From contig NZ_JAGIQL010000030.1 in assembly GCF_017813245.1 (NCBI RefSeq), positions 1 through 54,470 on the forward strand: DNA of 54,470 nucleotides. The letters are read 5' to 3'. Under the pieces are notes generated by a model. It saw only the letters and a program-made list of their open reading frames with translations. It had not been told where the DNA came from and ran no database searches. Both the position numbers and the translations under genes were made by a program. Shown in pieces: positions 1-7,717 of the stretch (positions within the stretch are counted from its first letter, which is position 1; each line of letters begins with the position of its first letter). This stretch comes from Streptomyces montanisoli. GTDB lineage: Bacteria > Actinomycetota > Actinomycetes > Streptomycetales > Streptomycetaceae.

Positions 1-101
1 GCGTCGATCAGGCGGCCCCGCCCGAGGGGCGCCGCCGCCAGTAGCAGGGCCGCGCCCTGGCCCGGCTCCTCTGCCTCCCCCGAGATCGTCACGACACACA
101 C
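1..101 (-). CDS. Start of an unidentified gene running off the left edge
   Basis: On the minus strand a GTG at 101-99 is preceded, five bases upstream, by a strong ribosome binding site (GGAGGAG, minus strand, 113-107). The frame stays open for 33 codons to the window edge and begins MCVVTISGEAEEPGQG, followed by an Ala/Leu-rich stretch. It is too short to assign to a family. It would be divergent from the PP2C regulator gene that starts at 281, with about 180 bp of shared upstream DNA. The Shine-Dalgarno and the open frame support a real gene start; the sequence left of the window would settle it. Confidence 0.45.
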   Translation of the reverse strand, partial: MCVVTISGEAEEPGQGAALLLAAAPLGRGRLID

Positions 102-146
102 GGTAACTCCTCCGCGCCCGGCGCCGTCCTGCCCACCCGGTGGTCG

Positions 147-191
147 GAGGTCTCGCCGCGCGCGGCGGAGAGGTCTCGCCGCGCGCGGCGG
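147..191. repeat. Two tandem 22-bp repeats, each with a 14-bp palindrome
   Basis: GAGGTCTC followed by CGCCGCGCGCGGCGG-type sequence occurs twice exactly, at 147-168 and 170-191 (period 23 bp). Each copy holds the perfect palindrome CGCCGCGCGCGGCG. The pair lies between the divergent gene starting at 101 (minus) and the regulator starting at 281 (plus). It could be an operator pair or a structural element; no known binding site is recognised. Confidence 0.8.
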
Positions 192-280
192 GCGCCGCTC
201 CCCCGCACCCGCCACCCTTCGCGTCCGGCGATATCGGGTTAAAGTTGGTGAAACTCTCTCGCGCGGCGGGAGGAGCCAGC

Positions 281-2695
281 GTGGAATCAGACGAGGGCAG
301 CGACCTCCTCGGGGGTTTTCGGTTCGATGCCGTCGCCGTCGCCGTGGTGGACCGTGAGGGGCTGGTCGTCTCCTGGTCAGCGGCCGCGGCCCGGCTCTTC
401 GGGCGCGACACCCGCGAAGCCATGGGTGTCCCCCTGTGGGAATTGCTCTCCCCGCCCGGCGAGTGCCGCTCCGTGATCCTCGCGGACACGGTGCGCGCCG
501 GGCACGGCAGGGCGGGCGGGACCGCCGTCGACTTCGGGGTGTGCCCCGTGCCGCCCACCGGGCACCGGGTCGTCATGCTCCTGCCCTCGCGGCAGGCGGT
601 GGAGTGGGCGCAGGGCATCTCCTTCTTCCAGGCGCTGTTCGCCCAGGGGCGCATCGGCGTCGGCGTCCACGACAGGGACCTGCGACTCGTTCGGACCAAC
701 ATCAGCCACGGAATGTTCGGCCAGCCCGCCCCGGGGCCGGGAGAGCCCTGGGAGAAGGGGCTGCACGCGGCGGACGCCGACTCCCTGCGCGCCCTGCTCG
801 CGGACGTCCTGCGCACGGGCGTGCCCGCGCTCGGCGCGCAGCAGTCGCTGCGGCTCGCGGACGCGCCCCTGCGCAGGCCGCAGGTGGCGTCGATCTCCGC
901 CTTCCGCCTGCACGACGGCGAGGGCGTACCGAACGGTGTGGTGGCGCTCGTCGACAACGTGACGAAGCAGCTGCGGGACCAGCGGCACCTGGCCCTGCTC
1001 CACGAGGCCGCCGCCCGCATCGGCTCTTCACTCGACATCCGGCAGACCGCGCACGAGCTGGCGGACGTCCTCCTGACGGATCTGGGCAGCCTGGTCACCG
1101 TGGACCTGACCGAGGGCGTGCTCGCGGGCGACGACCCGCCGAGCACCCTCGGCACCCGCACGCCGCGCCTCACGCGCGCCGCGGTCGCCTGCGAGGACAG
1201 CCGCAGGGCCGAACCGCTGCTCGGCGAGGGGGACACCTACCCCATGCTCCCGGAGAGCCCTCAGCTGCAGCGGGTCCAGCAGGGGCACGCGGTGACCATG
1301 ACGCGTGACGAGGCCATCGGCGCCCTGTCCGATCCCCGGCTGGTCGAGCTGCTCGTGCCGGAGGGCGCCGGGTCGCTCACGGTGGCGCCGCTGCTGGCGC
1401 GTGGCCTCGGCCTCGGCGCCGTCTCCGTGTGGCGCACGGAGCGGCCGGAACCGCTCGACAGCGACGAGCTGTCCCTGCTGAGCGAGATCGCCTCACGCGC
1501 CGCCCTCGGCATCGACAACGCGCGCCGCTACGCGCGCGAGCACCGGGCGGCCGTCTCCCTCCAGGAGAGGCTGCTGCCGCGTGCCGCCGCCGACATCGCC
1601 GCGGTGGAGGCGGAGGGCATCTACCGGCCCGCGACGGGCCGCGCGGACATCGGCGGCGACTGGTTCGACGTGGTCACCCTGCCGTCGCTGCGTGCGGCGC
1701 TCGTCATCGGCGACGTCATCGGTCACGGCCTGCCCGCGACGGCCACCATGGGCCGGCTGCGCACCGCGATCCTGACGCTCGCGGACCTGGAACTCGACCC
1801 CGCCGAGGTGCTGACGCGGCTCGACGACCTCATCCAGCGCCTCGCCGCGGAGACGGCGGCCGAGCAGAAGGACGCCGTCGGCGCCACCTGCCTGTACGCG
1901 GTGTACGACCCGGTCGAGGCCCGGATCACGCTCGCGAACGCGGGCACACCGCCGCCGGTGCTGATCTCCCCCGACGGCGCCGTGTCCTTCGTCGAGGCGC
2001 CGCCGGGGCCGCCGCTCGGCGTGGGCGGCGTCCCGTACGAGTCGGTGACGCTGGAGCCGGAAGCCGGCAGCGTGCTGACCCTCTACACCGACGGCCTGCT
2101 CGCGCTGACCGAGTACGACGACGAGCTCGGCCTTTGGCGCATCCAGGAGGGGCTCTCGTCGTCGTGGCACCCCGGTATCGATCTGCGGGAGCTCGGCCGC
2201 CGGATGCTCGGCGAACTCGGCGACACGCAGCCGCGTGACGACATCGCGCTGCTGATGGCGCGCACGCGCGTCGTCGACGCGTCGCACACGGCGAACTGGC
2301 AGCTGCCCGCGGCCCCGGAATCCGTCGCCGAGGCGCGGAAACTGGCGGACGACCAGCTCGACGCGTGGGGACTCGATCGGCTGAGCCTGTCCACGGAGCT
2401 GATCGTCAGCGAGCTCGTCACCAACGCCGTCCGGTACGCGGGCGGCCCGGTCGGGCTCCGGCTGATCCGCGACGCGGCGGTCCTCATCTGCGAGGTCTCG
2501 GACCCGAGCAACACCCAGCCCCGGCTCGTCCGCGCCGGCGACACGGACGAGGGAGGGCGCGGACTGTACATCGTCGCGCAGTGCTGCCAGCGGTGGGGCA
2601 GCCGCTACGGCCACCGCGGGAAGACCATATGGACCGAGCAGTCGCTGGACGAGCAGGGTCTTGGCTTCCTGGCGGACGCGTGGGCGGAGGAGTGA
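281..2695 (+). CDS. PAS-GAF-PP2C (SpoIIE) phosphatase with C-terminal HATPase anti-sigma domain
   Basis: Multidomain regulator of about 804 aa. The frame opens at 140, but GTG 281 follows the ribosome binding site GGGAGGAG, so it is taken as the start. An N-terminal PAS domain (about residues 15-120) is followed by a second PAS-like region (about 150-260), a GAF domain (about 285-445), a PPM/SpoIIE phosphatase (about 465-660) with GGDWFD, GDVIGHG, YTDGL and DDIALL motifs, and a C-terminal HATPase_c of the RsbW/SpoIIAB type with ELIVSELVTNAVRYAG and GGRGLYIV. All metal-binding Asp residues are present, so it should be active. Family knowledge: such proteins dephosphorylate STAS-domain antagonists and bind sigma factors in stress and development. 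The sensed signal is unknown. No partner gene is adjacent; a STAS protein lies at 14.5 kb but lacks the usual phosphoserine. Confidence 0.9.
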   Translation: MESDEGSDLLGGFRFDAVAVAVVDREGLVVSWSAAAARLFGRDTREAMGVPLWELLSPPGECRSVILADTVRAGHGRAGGTAVDFGVCPVPPTGHRVVMLLPSRQAVEWAQGISFFQALFAQGRIGVGVHDRDLRLVRTNISHGMFGQPAPGPGEPWEKGLHAADADSLRALLADVLRTGVPALGAQQSLRLADAPLRRPQVASISAFRLHDGEGVPNGVVALVDNVTKQLRDQRHLALLHEAAARIGSSLDIRQTAHELADVLLTDLGSLVTVDLTEGVLAGDDPPSTLGTRTPRLTRAAVACEDSRRAEPLLGEGDTYPMLPESPQLQRVQQGHAVTMTRDEAIGALSDPRLVELLVPEGAGSLTVAPLLARGLGLGAVSVWRTERPEPLDSDELSLLSEIASRAALGIDNARRYAREHRAAVSLQERLLPRAAADIAAVEAEGIYRPATGRADIGGDWFDVVTLPSLRAALVIGDVIGHGLPATATMGRLRTAILTLADLELDPAEVLTRLDDLIQRLAAETAAEQKDAVGATCLYAVYDPVEARITLANAGTPPPVLISPDGAVSFVEAPPGPPLGVGGVPYESVTLEPEAGSVLTLYTDGLLALTEYDDELGLWRIQEGLSSSWHPGIDLRELGRRMLGELGDTQPRDDIALLMARTRVVDASHTANWQLPAAPESVAEARKLADDQLDAWGLDRLSLSTELIVSELVTNAVRYAGGPVGLRLIRDAAVLICEVSDPSNTQPRLVRAGDTDEGGRGLYIVAQCCQRWGSRYGHRGKTIWTEQSLDEQGLGFLADAWAEE

Positions 2696-2774
2696 GCCCG
2701 AGCCCGGGGCCGGGGCGCGGCGGGTACGGGCAGCCGCGCCGGCGCCTGCCCGCGCCCACTCGCGGGGTGCCGGC

Positions 2775-2966
2775 CTACGCCTGGGACGGGCGCTCGACCA
2801 CGGCGTCGGGCCCGGGCTGGATCAGCGTCTCGTGCCCGTCCTCGAAGCGGATCCGGTAGGGCGGAGCGCCGTCCTGACCGAGCACCTCGACGACCTCCCC
2901 GGTGCGGTCGTGCTGTCCCACGGTCCTGCCGTGGATGTGGATGCGGTCGCCGATACTGGCCTGCAT
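2775..2966 (-). CDS. DUF1918 small protein
   Basis: A 63-aa protein starting MQASIGDRIHIHGRTVGQHD and containing GEVVEVLG and PPYRIRFEDGHETLIQPGPD, which is the compact beta-barrel DUF1918 signature found throughout actinomycetes. ATG at 2966-2964 is preceded by AAGGAAGG on the minus strand with good spacing. No enzymatic function is known for the family; similar SH3-like folds often bind nucleic acid or protein. It is divergent from the hemerythrin gene, sharing about 250 bp of upstream DNA with phased GC-rich repeats. Such genes are often stress-induced in Streptomyces, but that is family knowledge, not shown here. Confidence 0.85.
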   Translation of the reverse strand: MQASIGDRIHIHGRTVGQHDRTGEVVEVLGQDGAPPYRIRFEDGHETLIQPGPDAVVERPSQA

Positions 2967-3089
2967 GTCGTCGCCTTCCTTGCCGATGGGTTTCGTGGGG
3001 GTCGCCACCACGGCAGCGTAGGAACCGCGGCACCGCGACACGCCTGTGACGCCGCGCCACCGCGCACGGTGCACCCGGACAGAGGCACG

Positions 3090-3124
3090 GACCGGGTACG
3101 AACCGGTAGGGACCGGGGTAGGGT
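3090..3124. repeat. Three near-copies of ACCGGGTA at about 10-bp phase
   Basis: GACCGGGTAC (3090), GAACCGGTAG (3100) and GGACCGGGGTAGGG (3110) follow one another at a period of about 10 bp, one DNA turn. The array sits between the divergent DUF1918 and hemerythrin genes. GGGTAC and GGGTAG also resemble the -10 of sigma-B-type promoters in Streptomyces (GGGTA), so these may be stress promoters, a regulator site, or both. Confidence 0.45.
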
Positions 3125-3193
3125 GCGGGGAGCGTCGCGTGCCGGTGGCAGACCGTGTCAGGCATGGAGGCGCCGGACCGAAGGAGGCCGACG

Positions 3194-3229
3194 ATGCGTT
3201 CGTCGCACCCTTCGCTCTCGCGTGACTGA
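3194..3229 (+). CDS. Possible 11-aa leader peptide before the hemerythrin gene
   Basis: ATG 3194 has the best ribosome binding site in the area (AAGGAGG at 3181-3187, spacing 6) but encodes only MRSSHPSLSRD before TGA at 3227-3229. Its end overlaps the GTG start (3222) of the hemerythrin gene in another frame. This could be a translationally coupled leader. Alternatively the Shine-Dalgarno belongs to the hemerythrin gene and the frame has shifted. Confidence 0.35.
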   Translation: MRSSHPSLSRD

Positions 3230-3692
3230 GCGCGAGACGACCAGGCTTGTGGCCTGGAGCCAGGAAATCCGCCGGGTGCACGGCAGGCTGCGGGAAGCTC
3301 TGGCCGTGACCCGCGCGGCCCTTGCCGACGGCACCCCGGGCGAGGCGGCCACCCGCGAACTGCTGCTGTACTGCCATGGCTTCTGCGCGGCTCTCGACGG
3401 CCATCACCGTGGCGAGGACCGCACCCTGTTCCCGGCCGTCGCCGCCGCGCACCCGGAACTGCGGCCGGCACTGCGCACGCTCGAACAGGACCACTCGACG
3501 ATCGCGCACCTGCTCACGGCCTTGAGCGCCGCCACGGCGCGGGCGGCGCCACCGGACGAGCTGGACCGCCACGTCGGGGGCCTCGCCGCGCTCATGGAGA
3601 ACCATTTCCGCTACGAGGAGCGGCTGCTGCTCACGGTGCTCGACACGCTAGAACCGGGGGCCGTGCCGGGCGAGACGCTCGGCCCGCTGTGA
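3222..3692 (+). CDS. Hemerythrin (HHE) domain protein
   Basis: A 156-aa helical protein with the HHE cation-binding pattern: an N-terminal His in RRVHGRLREAL, then CHGFCAALDGHHRGEDRTLFP, LEQDHSTIAHLL and ENHFRYEERLL, giving the His and Glu/Asp ligands of a non-heme di-iron centre in a four-helix bundle. Single-domain bacterial members are linked to oxygen, nitric oxide or oxidative stress handling. No signal peptide, so cytoplasmic. GTG 3222 is chosen because homology begins there; it has no good ribosome binding site of its own and overlaps a short leader frame, suggesting translational coupling. The gene converges with the CPT-like kinase gene 24 bp downstream. Confidence 0.85.
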   Translation: MTERETTRLVAWSQEIRRVHGRLREALAVTRAALADGTPGEAATRELLLYCHGFCAALDGHHRGEDRTLFPAVAAAHPELRPALRTLEQDHSTIAHLLTALSAATARAAPPDELDRHVGGLAALMENHFRYEERLLLTVLDTLEPGAVPGETLGPL

Positions 3693-3716
3693 GCACGCGG
3701 TGGGCAGCGGGTGGCG

Positions 3717-4409
3717 TCAACCGGTATTCCGGCTCGCCAGGAGGGCGGACAGTCGTTCGAAGGCGGTCGGACGCGGAGGGTTCCCGTACAGATGCCGCGC
3801 GATGCGCTCCGCGCACTGACGCGGTGTCTCGCGGCTGGTGTCGACGGTGACGTCGTGGACGCCGTGCGCGTGCACCACCGGGTACTGTGCCGCGGCGAGC
3901 CCGGGCGTGCGGTCCCCGCGCTCGGTCTCGCGGCGCACCAGTTCCGCCCGCGGGCAGTAGACCTTCACGAGCACGACACGGCGGGCGTCGAGGAGCGCGA
4001 GACAGTCGAGGAGCCGCCAGCGGCGGCTCAACGGATAGTCCACCACCAGGTTGTTGCCCGCGGCCGCCATGCCCGCGACGGCCCGGTGGAACCCCTTTGA
4101 GGTCCGGTCGATCTCCGCTTGGAGGTCATCGTCCGCGATGTCCCGGTCGACGCGCATCGCATGGAACGCGTCGACGGGCATGTGGAAGTAGGTCTCGGCC
4201 AGCAGCGGCAGCAGCGCCTCGGCGATGCTCGACTTGCCGGAACTGGACGTGCCGTTGAGCAGGATCACCGTCCCGGGCTCAGCGGTGTGCGGTACGTCGT
4301 CGCGGAGGAGATCGGCCGTCGCGATACGGCCGCCCGGCATACCGGTGCCGGATGCGGCCGGCTCCGCGCTCGCCATCTCACCGGCGTGCCCGGTGTGCTC
4401 CCGTGGCAT
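3717..4409 (-). CDS. CPT-family P-loop kinase (chloramphenicol phosphotransferase-like)
   Basis: A 230-aa protein. After about 45 poorly conserved residues comes VILLNGTSSSGKSSIAEAL (Walker A), then MPVDAF at the place of the catalytic Asp of chloramphenicol phosphotransferase, then VYCPRAELVRRETERGDR and GLAAAQYPVVHAHGVHDVTVDTS, the adenine and lid region typical of the family (PF07931). Family knowledge: the prototype phosphorylates chloramphenicol, but most members like this one have unknown small-molecule substrates. It is less like the prototype than the second CPT gene at 11964, so it is called only to family level. It is divergent from the serine hydrolase at 4606; the shared upstream region holds a 22-bp dyad. 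Confidence 0.82.
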   Translation of the reverse strand: MPREHTGHAGEMASAEPAASGTGMPGGRIATADLLRDDVPHTAEPGTVILLNGTSSSGKSSIAEALLPLLAETYFHMPVDAFHAMRVDRDIADDDLQAEIDRTSKGFHRAVAGMAAAGNNLVVDYPLSRRWRLLDCLALLDARRVVLVKVYCPRAELVRRETERGDRTPGLAAAQYPVVHAHGVHDVTVDTSRETPRQCAERIARHLYGNPPRPTAFERLSALLASRNTG

Positions 4410-4469
4410 CGTGTCCGCCTCTCCCCCGCCGCCTCCGGGCAGTCAACCACGGGCGCCGTCCCCTTGTGG

Positions 4470-4491
4470 CGTGTCGGTGATCAGTGACACG
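4470..4491. promoter_or_regulatory. 22-bp dyad, candidate operator
   Basis: CGTGTC-GGTGATCAGT-GACACG pairs at 9 of 11 positions, with TGATCA at the centre. It lies in the 196-bp region between the divergent CPT-like kinase (starts 4409, minus) and serine hydrolase (starts 4606, plus). It has the size and symmetry of a dimer binding site. No regulator is encoded next to it and the motif is not recognised. Confidence 0.4.
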
Positions 4492-4605
4492 CTGGCACGC
4501 CGTGGCGCCACCAGCGGCGATGCCGTCCGCGGACGCGTCGCGCGCGGGTGCGGTGCGCGGTGCCCGTGCCGTCAGAGGGGCCCTACTCGCTCGTGGAGGC
4601 GACGC

Positions 4606-5838
4606 ATGGCTGATTTCGCCGTGGAGGCGGAGGCCGGTGAACTCGGTTTCGACGCCGGCCGGCTGGCCCGCATCGACCGGTACTTCCGGTCGTACGTGGA
4701 CGACGGGCGGCTGCCCGGCTGGCTGATCAGCGTGAGCCGGGCGGGGCGGATCGTGCATCTGTCCACCTACGGCCACCGCGACGTGAGCAGCGGGCGACCG
4801 GTCGAGACGGACACCCTGTGGCGCTGGTACTCAATGACGAAGCCCGTCACGTCCGTCGCGGCGATGATGCTCTTCGAGGAGGGCGTGCTCCAGCTCACGG
4901 ACCCCGTCGAGAAGTTCATCCCCTCCTTCGCTGACCTGAGGGTCTTCACGGCGGGCAGCGACCTCAAGCAGGAGACCGTGCCGGTCACCGAGCCGATGAC
5001 CGTGTGGCATCTGCTCACGCACACCTCCGGGCTCACCTACGGCTTCCACCGCGCCCACCCCGTCGACGCGATCCTGCGCGCCCGCGGGTTCGAGTGGGGG
5101 CAGCCCGACGGCTACACGCTGGCGGACGCGTGCGACGCGTGGTCGCGGATCCCCCTGCTGTTCCAGCCCGGCGCCGAGTGGAACTACTCGCTCTCCACCG
5201 ACGTGCTGGGCCGCGTCGTCGAGGTGGCCTCCGGCCAGAGCCTGGATGCCTTCTTCCGTACCCGGATCTTCGAGCCGCTCGGGATGGACGACACCGGCTT
5301 CCACGTCTCGGGCGACGGGGCCGACCGGCTCGCCACCCTGTACGTGCGGGGGCCGGACGGCGCGCTCGCGCCGACCGGCGCGCCCGCCGGCAGCCTGGTT
5401 CGGCCGCCGCGCTACCTCTCCGGCGGCGGCGGGCTCATCGGGCCCGCCGCCGACTACCACCGGCTGACGCAGATGCTGCTCGGCCGCGGTGCGAGCGGCG
5501 GTGCCCGGCTGCTCGGCTCCCGGACGGTGGACCACATGACGCGCAACCAATTGCCGGGCGGCGTGGACCTGGCGCGTTTCGGCCGGCGGCTGTTCAGCGA
5601 GACGGTGTTCGACGGGACCGGGTTCGGACTCGGTTTCTCCGTCGTCACGGACCCGGTGGCGCTGCGCAACATCGCCTCGGCGGGCGAGTACGGCTGGGGC
5701 GGCGCGGCGAGCACCGCGTTCTGGGTGGATCCGGCGGAGGACATCACCGTCTCGTTCTTCACCCAGCTGCTGCCGTCCAGCACGTACCCGATCCGCGCCC
5801 ACCTGCGCACGCTGGTGCAGCAGGCGCTGGTGGACTGA
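4606..5838 (+). CDS. Serine hydrolase, beta-lactamase class C / EstB esterase family
   Basis: A 410-aa protein. The nucleophile motif is S76-M-T-K79, followed by HLLTHTSGLTYGFH, the Y194-S-L motif in place of YxN, and a C-terminal YGWGGAASTAFWVDP box where class C beta-lactamases carry KTG. This WGGA variant is typical of the esterase or transesterase branch (EstB, LovD-like) rather than true beta-lactamases. ATG 4606 follows GGAGG at a suitable distance. No signal peptide or membrane segment is visible, so it probably acts in the cytoplasm on an ester or amide; the substrate cannot be told. It appears monocistronic. Confidence 0.87.
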   Translation: MADFAVEAEAGELGFDAGRLARIDRYFRSYVDDGRLPGWLISVSRAGRIVHLSTYGHRDVSSGRPVETDTLWRWYSMTKPVTSVAAMMLFEEGVLQLTDPVEKFIPSFADLRVFTAGSDLKQETVPVTEPMTVWHLLTHTSGLTYGFHRAHPVDAILRARGFEWGQPDGYTLADACDAWSRIPLLFQPGAEWNYSLSTDVLGRVVEVASGQSLDAFFRTRIFEPLGMDDTGFHVSGDGADRLATLYVRGPDGALAPTGAPAGSLVRPPRYLSGGGGLIGPAADYHRLTQMLLGRGASGGARLLGSRTVDHMTRNQLPGGVDLARFGRRLFSETVFDGTGFGLGFSVVTDPVALRNIASAGEYGWGGAASTAFWVDPAEDITVSFFTQLLPSSTYPIRAHLRTLVQQALVD

Positions 5839-5852
5839 CGGCCGCCGGTGTG

Positions 5853-6518
5853 TCAGTGCGCGGCCAGCAGCGTTCGCATCCGTGCGATCTCCGCCGTCTG
5901 TGACGAGGTGATCGACGCCGCGAGGTGCTGCGCCGGGCCGTAGGCGCCGTCGGCGTGCTCCTTGTGCGCCATGGCCACCGCGCCACGGTGGTGACCGATC
6001 ATCATGCGCAGGAACGCCGTGTCGAAGGCGGCGCCCGTCTCCTTGCGCAGCGCGGCCATGTCGGCGTCGCTCATCATGCCCTGCCCCATGTGGGCGGAGT
6101 GGGCAGCGGCCGGCGGGACGGGGCGCCCCCAGGCGGTGAGCCATCCGGACATGGTGGTGATCTCGGGGCCCTGCGCACGCGCGATCCCTGCGGCCAGGGA
6201 CTTGACGGACGACGATCCGGCCCGCGACGCGGCGAGCCGCGCCATGGTGACGGCCTGACGGTGGTGCGGGATCATGGCCTGGGCGAATGCCACGTCCTGC
6301 GCGTTGTGCGCTCCGGTGGGTGCCGCGGAAGGGCTGCTGCTCGACGCGGTGCTGCCGGCCGGCGCCGTGGTGGCGGCCGAGGCGGGGCCGGTCGCGGGAC
6401 GGCCGTTCCCCGCGTCCTGTCCGCCGCAGGCGGTGAGGACGAGCGCGGCCGCCATCAGGGCGGTGGCGGCGGCGAGGGCCCGGCGGGCCGGCTGACGTGT
6501 GGTCGTGGTCGTGGTCAT
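5853..6518 (-). CDS. DUF305 lipoprotein
   Basis: A 221-aa exported lipoprotein. The N-terminus is Thr-rich, followed by a hydrophobic segment ending LVLTAC with the lipobox Cys at residue 31, then a Ser/Ala-rich linker. The globular part has the paired DUF305 motifs AQAMIPHHRQAVTMA and RMMIGHHRGAVAMA, a four-helix ferritin-like fold with conserved His pairs. DUF305 proteins are often found beside copper-handling genes, and the His pairs suggest metal binding, but no enzymatic activity is established. ATG 6518 is preceded by AAGGAG. It lies 83 bp downstream of the DUF6153 gene on the same strand, a pairing common in Streptomyces. Confidence 0.9.
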   Translation of the reverse strand: MTTTTTTRQPARRALAAATALMAAALVLTACGGQDAGNGRPATGPASAATTAPAGSTASSSSPSAAPTGAHNAQDVAFAQAMIPHHRQAVTMARLAASRAGSSSVKSLAAGIARAQGPEITTMSGWLTAWGRPVPPAAAHSAHMGQGMMSDADMAALRKETGAAFDTAFLRMMIGHHRGAVAMAHKEHADGAYGPAQHLAASITSSQTAEIARMRTLLAAH

Positions 6519-6601
6519 GGAAGTGCGACTCCTTGCGCGAGGTTGTCCAGGGCAGGCAGGGGCGCGGCGCCGGCTGTCGTGCCGGTGCCGTGCGGGTGCC
6601 T

Positions 6602-7051
6602 CTAGACGCGCAGGAGTTGCAGTTCGCTGAGATCGGGCGGGGCCCGGCAGGCGGTCTGCGCGGGCGCGCCCCGGTCCGGCGCCACCGAGGGCGCGTCGAC
6701 CGGAGTCCCGGGCACCTGCGGGAGGGCCGGCGGTGTCCAGGTGGTGACGGTCGTGTCGGCCGCGCACAGTGTGGTCGCGCAGTCGTGCCCGGCGTCCGTG
6801 CCACCGCCGCACGGGCCGGGCCGGGGCGCCCGCGCGGGCATGGGCGGCCGGGCGTGCCCGTGGACGACGGAGGCCGTGGAAGTGCCGGACGCCGCCAGGT
6901 GCGTACGGTGCGGGGCGATCGGCGCCGGGAGCGCGGCGTGCGCGGCCAGGCCGTGCATGGCCAGGAGGCCGGAGAGCAGGGCCAGGACGAGCAGCGCCCG
7001 CGAGCGGCCGTCACGCGGCTGCGTCGGGCGGCTCCTGGTCATGAAGGCCAT
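6602..7051 (-). CDS. DUF6153-type exported protein
   Basis: About 149 aa starting MAFMTRSRPTQPRD, followed by one hydrophobic segment (LLVLALLSGLLAMHGLAAHA) that is a signal peptide or anchor, then an Ala/Pro/His-rich tail containing two close Cys pairs (PCGGG and HDCATTLC) and a late Cys. The LLAMHG motif and position directly upstream of a DUF305 gene match DUF6153, a small Streptomyces family probably linked to periplasmic metal handling; this is inference from context. Neither ATG 7051 nor ATG 7042 has a strong ribosome binding site. The frame is also open further upstream but with unlikely sequence. Confidence 0.68.
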   Translation of the reverse strand: MAFMTRSRPTQPRDGRSRALLVLALLSGLLAMHGLAAHAALPAPIAPHRTHLAASGTSTASVVHGHARPPMPARAPRPGPCGGGTDAGHDCATTLCAADTTVTTWTPPALPQVPGTPVDAPSVAPDRGAPAQTACRAPPDLSELQLLRV

Positions 7052-7129
7052 CGTAGGGGGCGCGACGGATGCGCCCGGCGGCGCGCGTCCTCCACACGCG
7101 CGCCGGGTCCCGGCGGGCATCGTCCGAGG

Positions 7130-7561
7130 TCAGCCGATGAGCCCGAGCCGCACCGTGCCGTCCGGCTGCACGCTCCAGGCGGGGTTGTGCGCGATCTCCC
7201 ACACGAGGCCGTTCGGGTCGGCGACATGGGCGTGATATCCGCCGAAGGCCGCCTCCTGGGGCTCCTTGAGCACCGTGCCGCCGGCGGCGACGGCACGCTC
7301 CACGGCCGCCCGCACGGCCTCGGGTCCTTCGACGTTGTGGGAGAGAGTGACCCCGCGGATCGGCGCGTCGCGCACGCCGAGGTCCTCGGCGAACTTCTCC
7401 GCGTCGAACAGGCCGAGTACGAGTCCGTGGCCCACCTGGAAGAAGACGATCTCACCGGGAACGTCGAGCAGGGGCGTCCAGCCGAGCCCGTCGCGGTAGA
7501 AGGCGCGGGCCGCGTCGAGGTCGGCGGTGGAGAAGGTGAGGAAGTCGGTTCGCTGTTCCAT
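7130..7561 (-). CDS. VOC family (glyoxalase-fold) protein
   Basis: A 143-aa single VOC domain. It shows the two beta-alpha-beta-beta-beta modules: [24 protein letters not shown] at the start and [34 protein letters not shown] near the end, the latter ending in the usual Glu metal ligand. The length is standard. Members bind divalent metal and act as dioxygenases, isomerases, or resistance and binding proteins; the specific role is not visible. It is divergent from the SDR gene. ATG 7561 lacks a clear ribosome binding site, and a weak -10 (CACACT) six bases upstream could mean a leaderless transcript. Confidence 0.88.
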   Translation of the reverse strand: MEQRTDFLTFSTADLDAARAFYRDGLGWTPLLDVPGEIVFFQVGHGLVLGLFDAEKFAEDLGVRDAPIRGVTLSHNVEGPEAVRAAVERAVAAGGTVLKEPQEAAFGGYHAHVADPNGLVWEIAHNPAWSVQPDGTVRLGLIG

Positions 7562-7717
7562 GGGGCGAGTGTGGCGCGTGCGCCGGGGTCATGTCTTGAA
7601 CGGAACGGACACGCACGGTGCCGCGACCTGGGCGGCCTGCCGCGGGTCCCGTTCCGCGTGGACCGCGGCGGCGGCGCATGATGGGTGGACGGTTTCCTCC
7701 AGGGACGGGAGTGCGAA

